Assembly (NCBI GenBank): GCA_030591195.1
Contig: JAUVBO010000348.1
Span: forward strand, 1 to 5,096
Direction of reading: 5' to 3'
Source of the DNA: Pseudomonadota bacterium
GTDB lineage: Bacteria; Myxococcota; Polyangia; GCA-2747355; JACKDQ01
DNA length: 5,096 nt
Shown one piece after another: positions 4,784 through 5,096 of this stretch; within the stretch, counting starts at the first letter, position 1; each line of letters starts with the position of its first letter. The notes under the pieces are model-generated. The model worked only from the letters and a program-made list of their open reading frames with translations, was not told where the DNA came from and searched no databases. The translations under genes were made by a program, and so were the position numbers.

Positions 4784-5096
4784 CTACTTGGGTCTTCGCC
4801 CGCTGTCAAACAGCGACCGGCGGCCGCCTTGCCGCGTTCCATCATCGTCGGGGCTCTTGGGTCGGTGCTGAGGGTCCACGCCCTTGAGCAACACCGCGCG
4901 ACTCGGTCCGGAGTCGCTTGTCTTGTCCCAGGACGCACCACCAAACGGCGTGCTTGGGCTGTCGGGCGAGAAGATCTGCGGCTCACTTCCCGGAGCCTGC
5001 GGCAGCAGCGCGCTCATGACCTCAAGCGCGCGCGGGCTCTCGGCCATCCAGCCTTCCAGGAGGTCCAGGTTCGACTCCCCGCCGCGATGCATCGCC
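4784..5096 (-). CDS. 3' part of an unrecognised gene (may extend beyond the window)
   Basis: The minus strand is open from the right edge to a TAG at 4786-4784. An ATG at 5092 would give 102 residues, but the frame remains open to its right, so this may be the tail of a longer protein. Codons end mainly in G or C, especially in the first two thirds, which supports real coding. Residues 9-30 from that ATG (LDLLEGWMAESPRALEVMSALL) form an amphipathic helix. The rest is rich in Pro, Ser, Asp, Gly and Arg and looks disordered, ending GRRPK. There is no recognisable domain, signal peptide or membrane segment. The gap to the EEP gene downstream on the same strand is 117 bases and holds a promoter-like hexamer, so the two need not be one operon. 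Confidence 0.5.
   Translation of the reverse strand, partial: AMHRGGESNLDLLEGWMAESPRALEVMSALLPQAPGSEPQIFSPDSPSTPFGGASWDKTSDSGPSRAVLLKGVDPQHRPKSPDDDGTRQGGRRSLFDSGRRPK
4801..4815. repeat. Perfect short stem-loop near the 3' end of the right-edge gene
   Basis: CGCTGT, CAA, ACAGCG forms a 6-bp perfect stem with a 3-base loop. It lies about 15 bases before the stop codon of the minus-strand gene ending at 4784. No T tract follows on either strand, so it does not qualify as an intrinsic terminator. It could protect an mRNA 3' end or be a chance feature of coding sequence. Confidence 0.25.

Overview
This is a GC-rich bacterial window with strong G/C bias at third codon positions in every credible gene. 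Two features suggest a myxobacterial (Myxococcota, Polyangia-like) genome: a secreted TPR protein whose C-terminus follows a layout common in that group, and a nucleotidyltransferase paired with a small 'SPAERLRWLE' protein. The assignment rests on recognised protein styles, not on a search.

Layout. Bases 1-1669 (minus strand, running off the left edge) encode a multi-pass membrane glycosyltransferase-like protein of the TMTC/PMT type with C-terminal TPRs. A divergent control region (about 1670-1868) separates it from a plus-strand gene (1869-2660) for a secreted, membrane-anchored TPR protein. Next, on the plus strand, is a two-gene module: a MNT/AbiEii-like nucleotidyltransferase (2730-3233) and a 65-residue partner (3226-3423) that overlaps it by 8 bases. 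Bases 3424-3814 hold no intact gene, but 3580-3760 carries what looks like a small gene broken by a one-base shift in a run of five G. On the minus strand follow an endonuclease/exonuclease/phosphatase-fold lipoprotein (3815-4666) and, at the right edge, the 3' part of an unrecognised gene (4784-5096).

How it fits together. The genes do not form one pathway. The clearest functional unit is the nucleotidyltransferase plus small partner, which looks like a toxin-antitoxin-like or other regulated pair. It has its own promoter-like element (TCGACT, 17 bp, TAGACT), and a perfect 13-bp palindrome covers the -10.

The most unusual pattern is regulatory. The TPR gene, the nucleotidyltransferase and the EEP lipoprotein each have a TANNNT hexamer ending 6-7 bases before the likely start codon, as expected for leaderless mRNAs. 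The TMTC-like gene has the same arrangement in front of a 16-codon leader ORF, and the stop of that ORF overlaps the main ATG as ATGA. These are inferences from spacing and need transcript 5'-end data. I see no CRISPR array, tRNA, rRNA, insertion sequence or phage gene.
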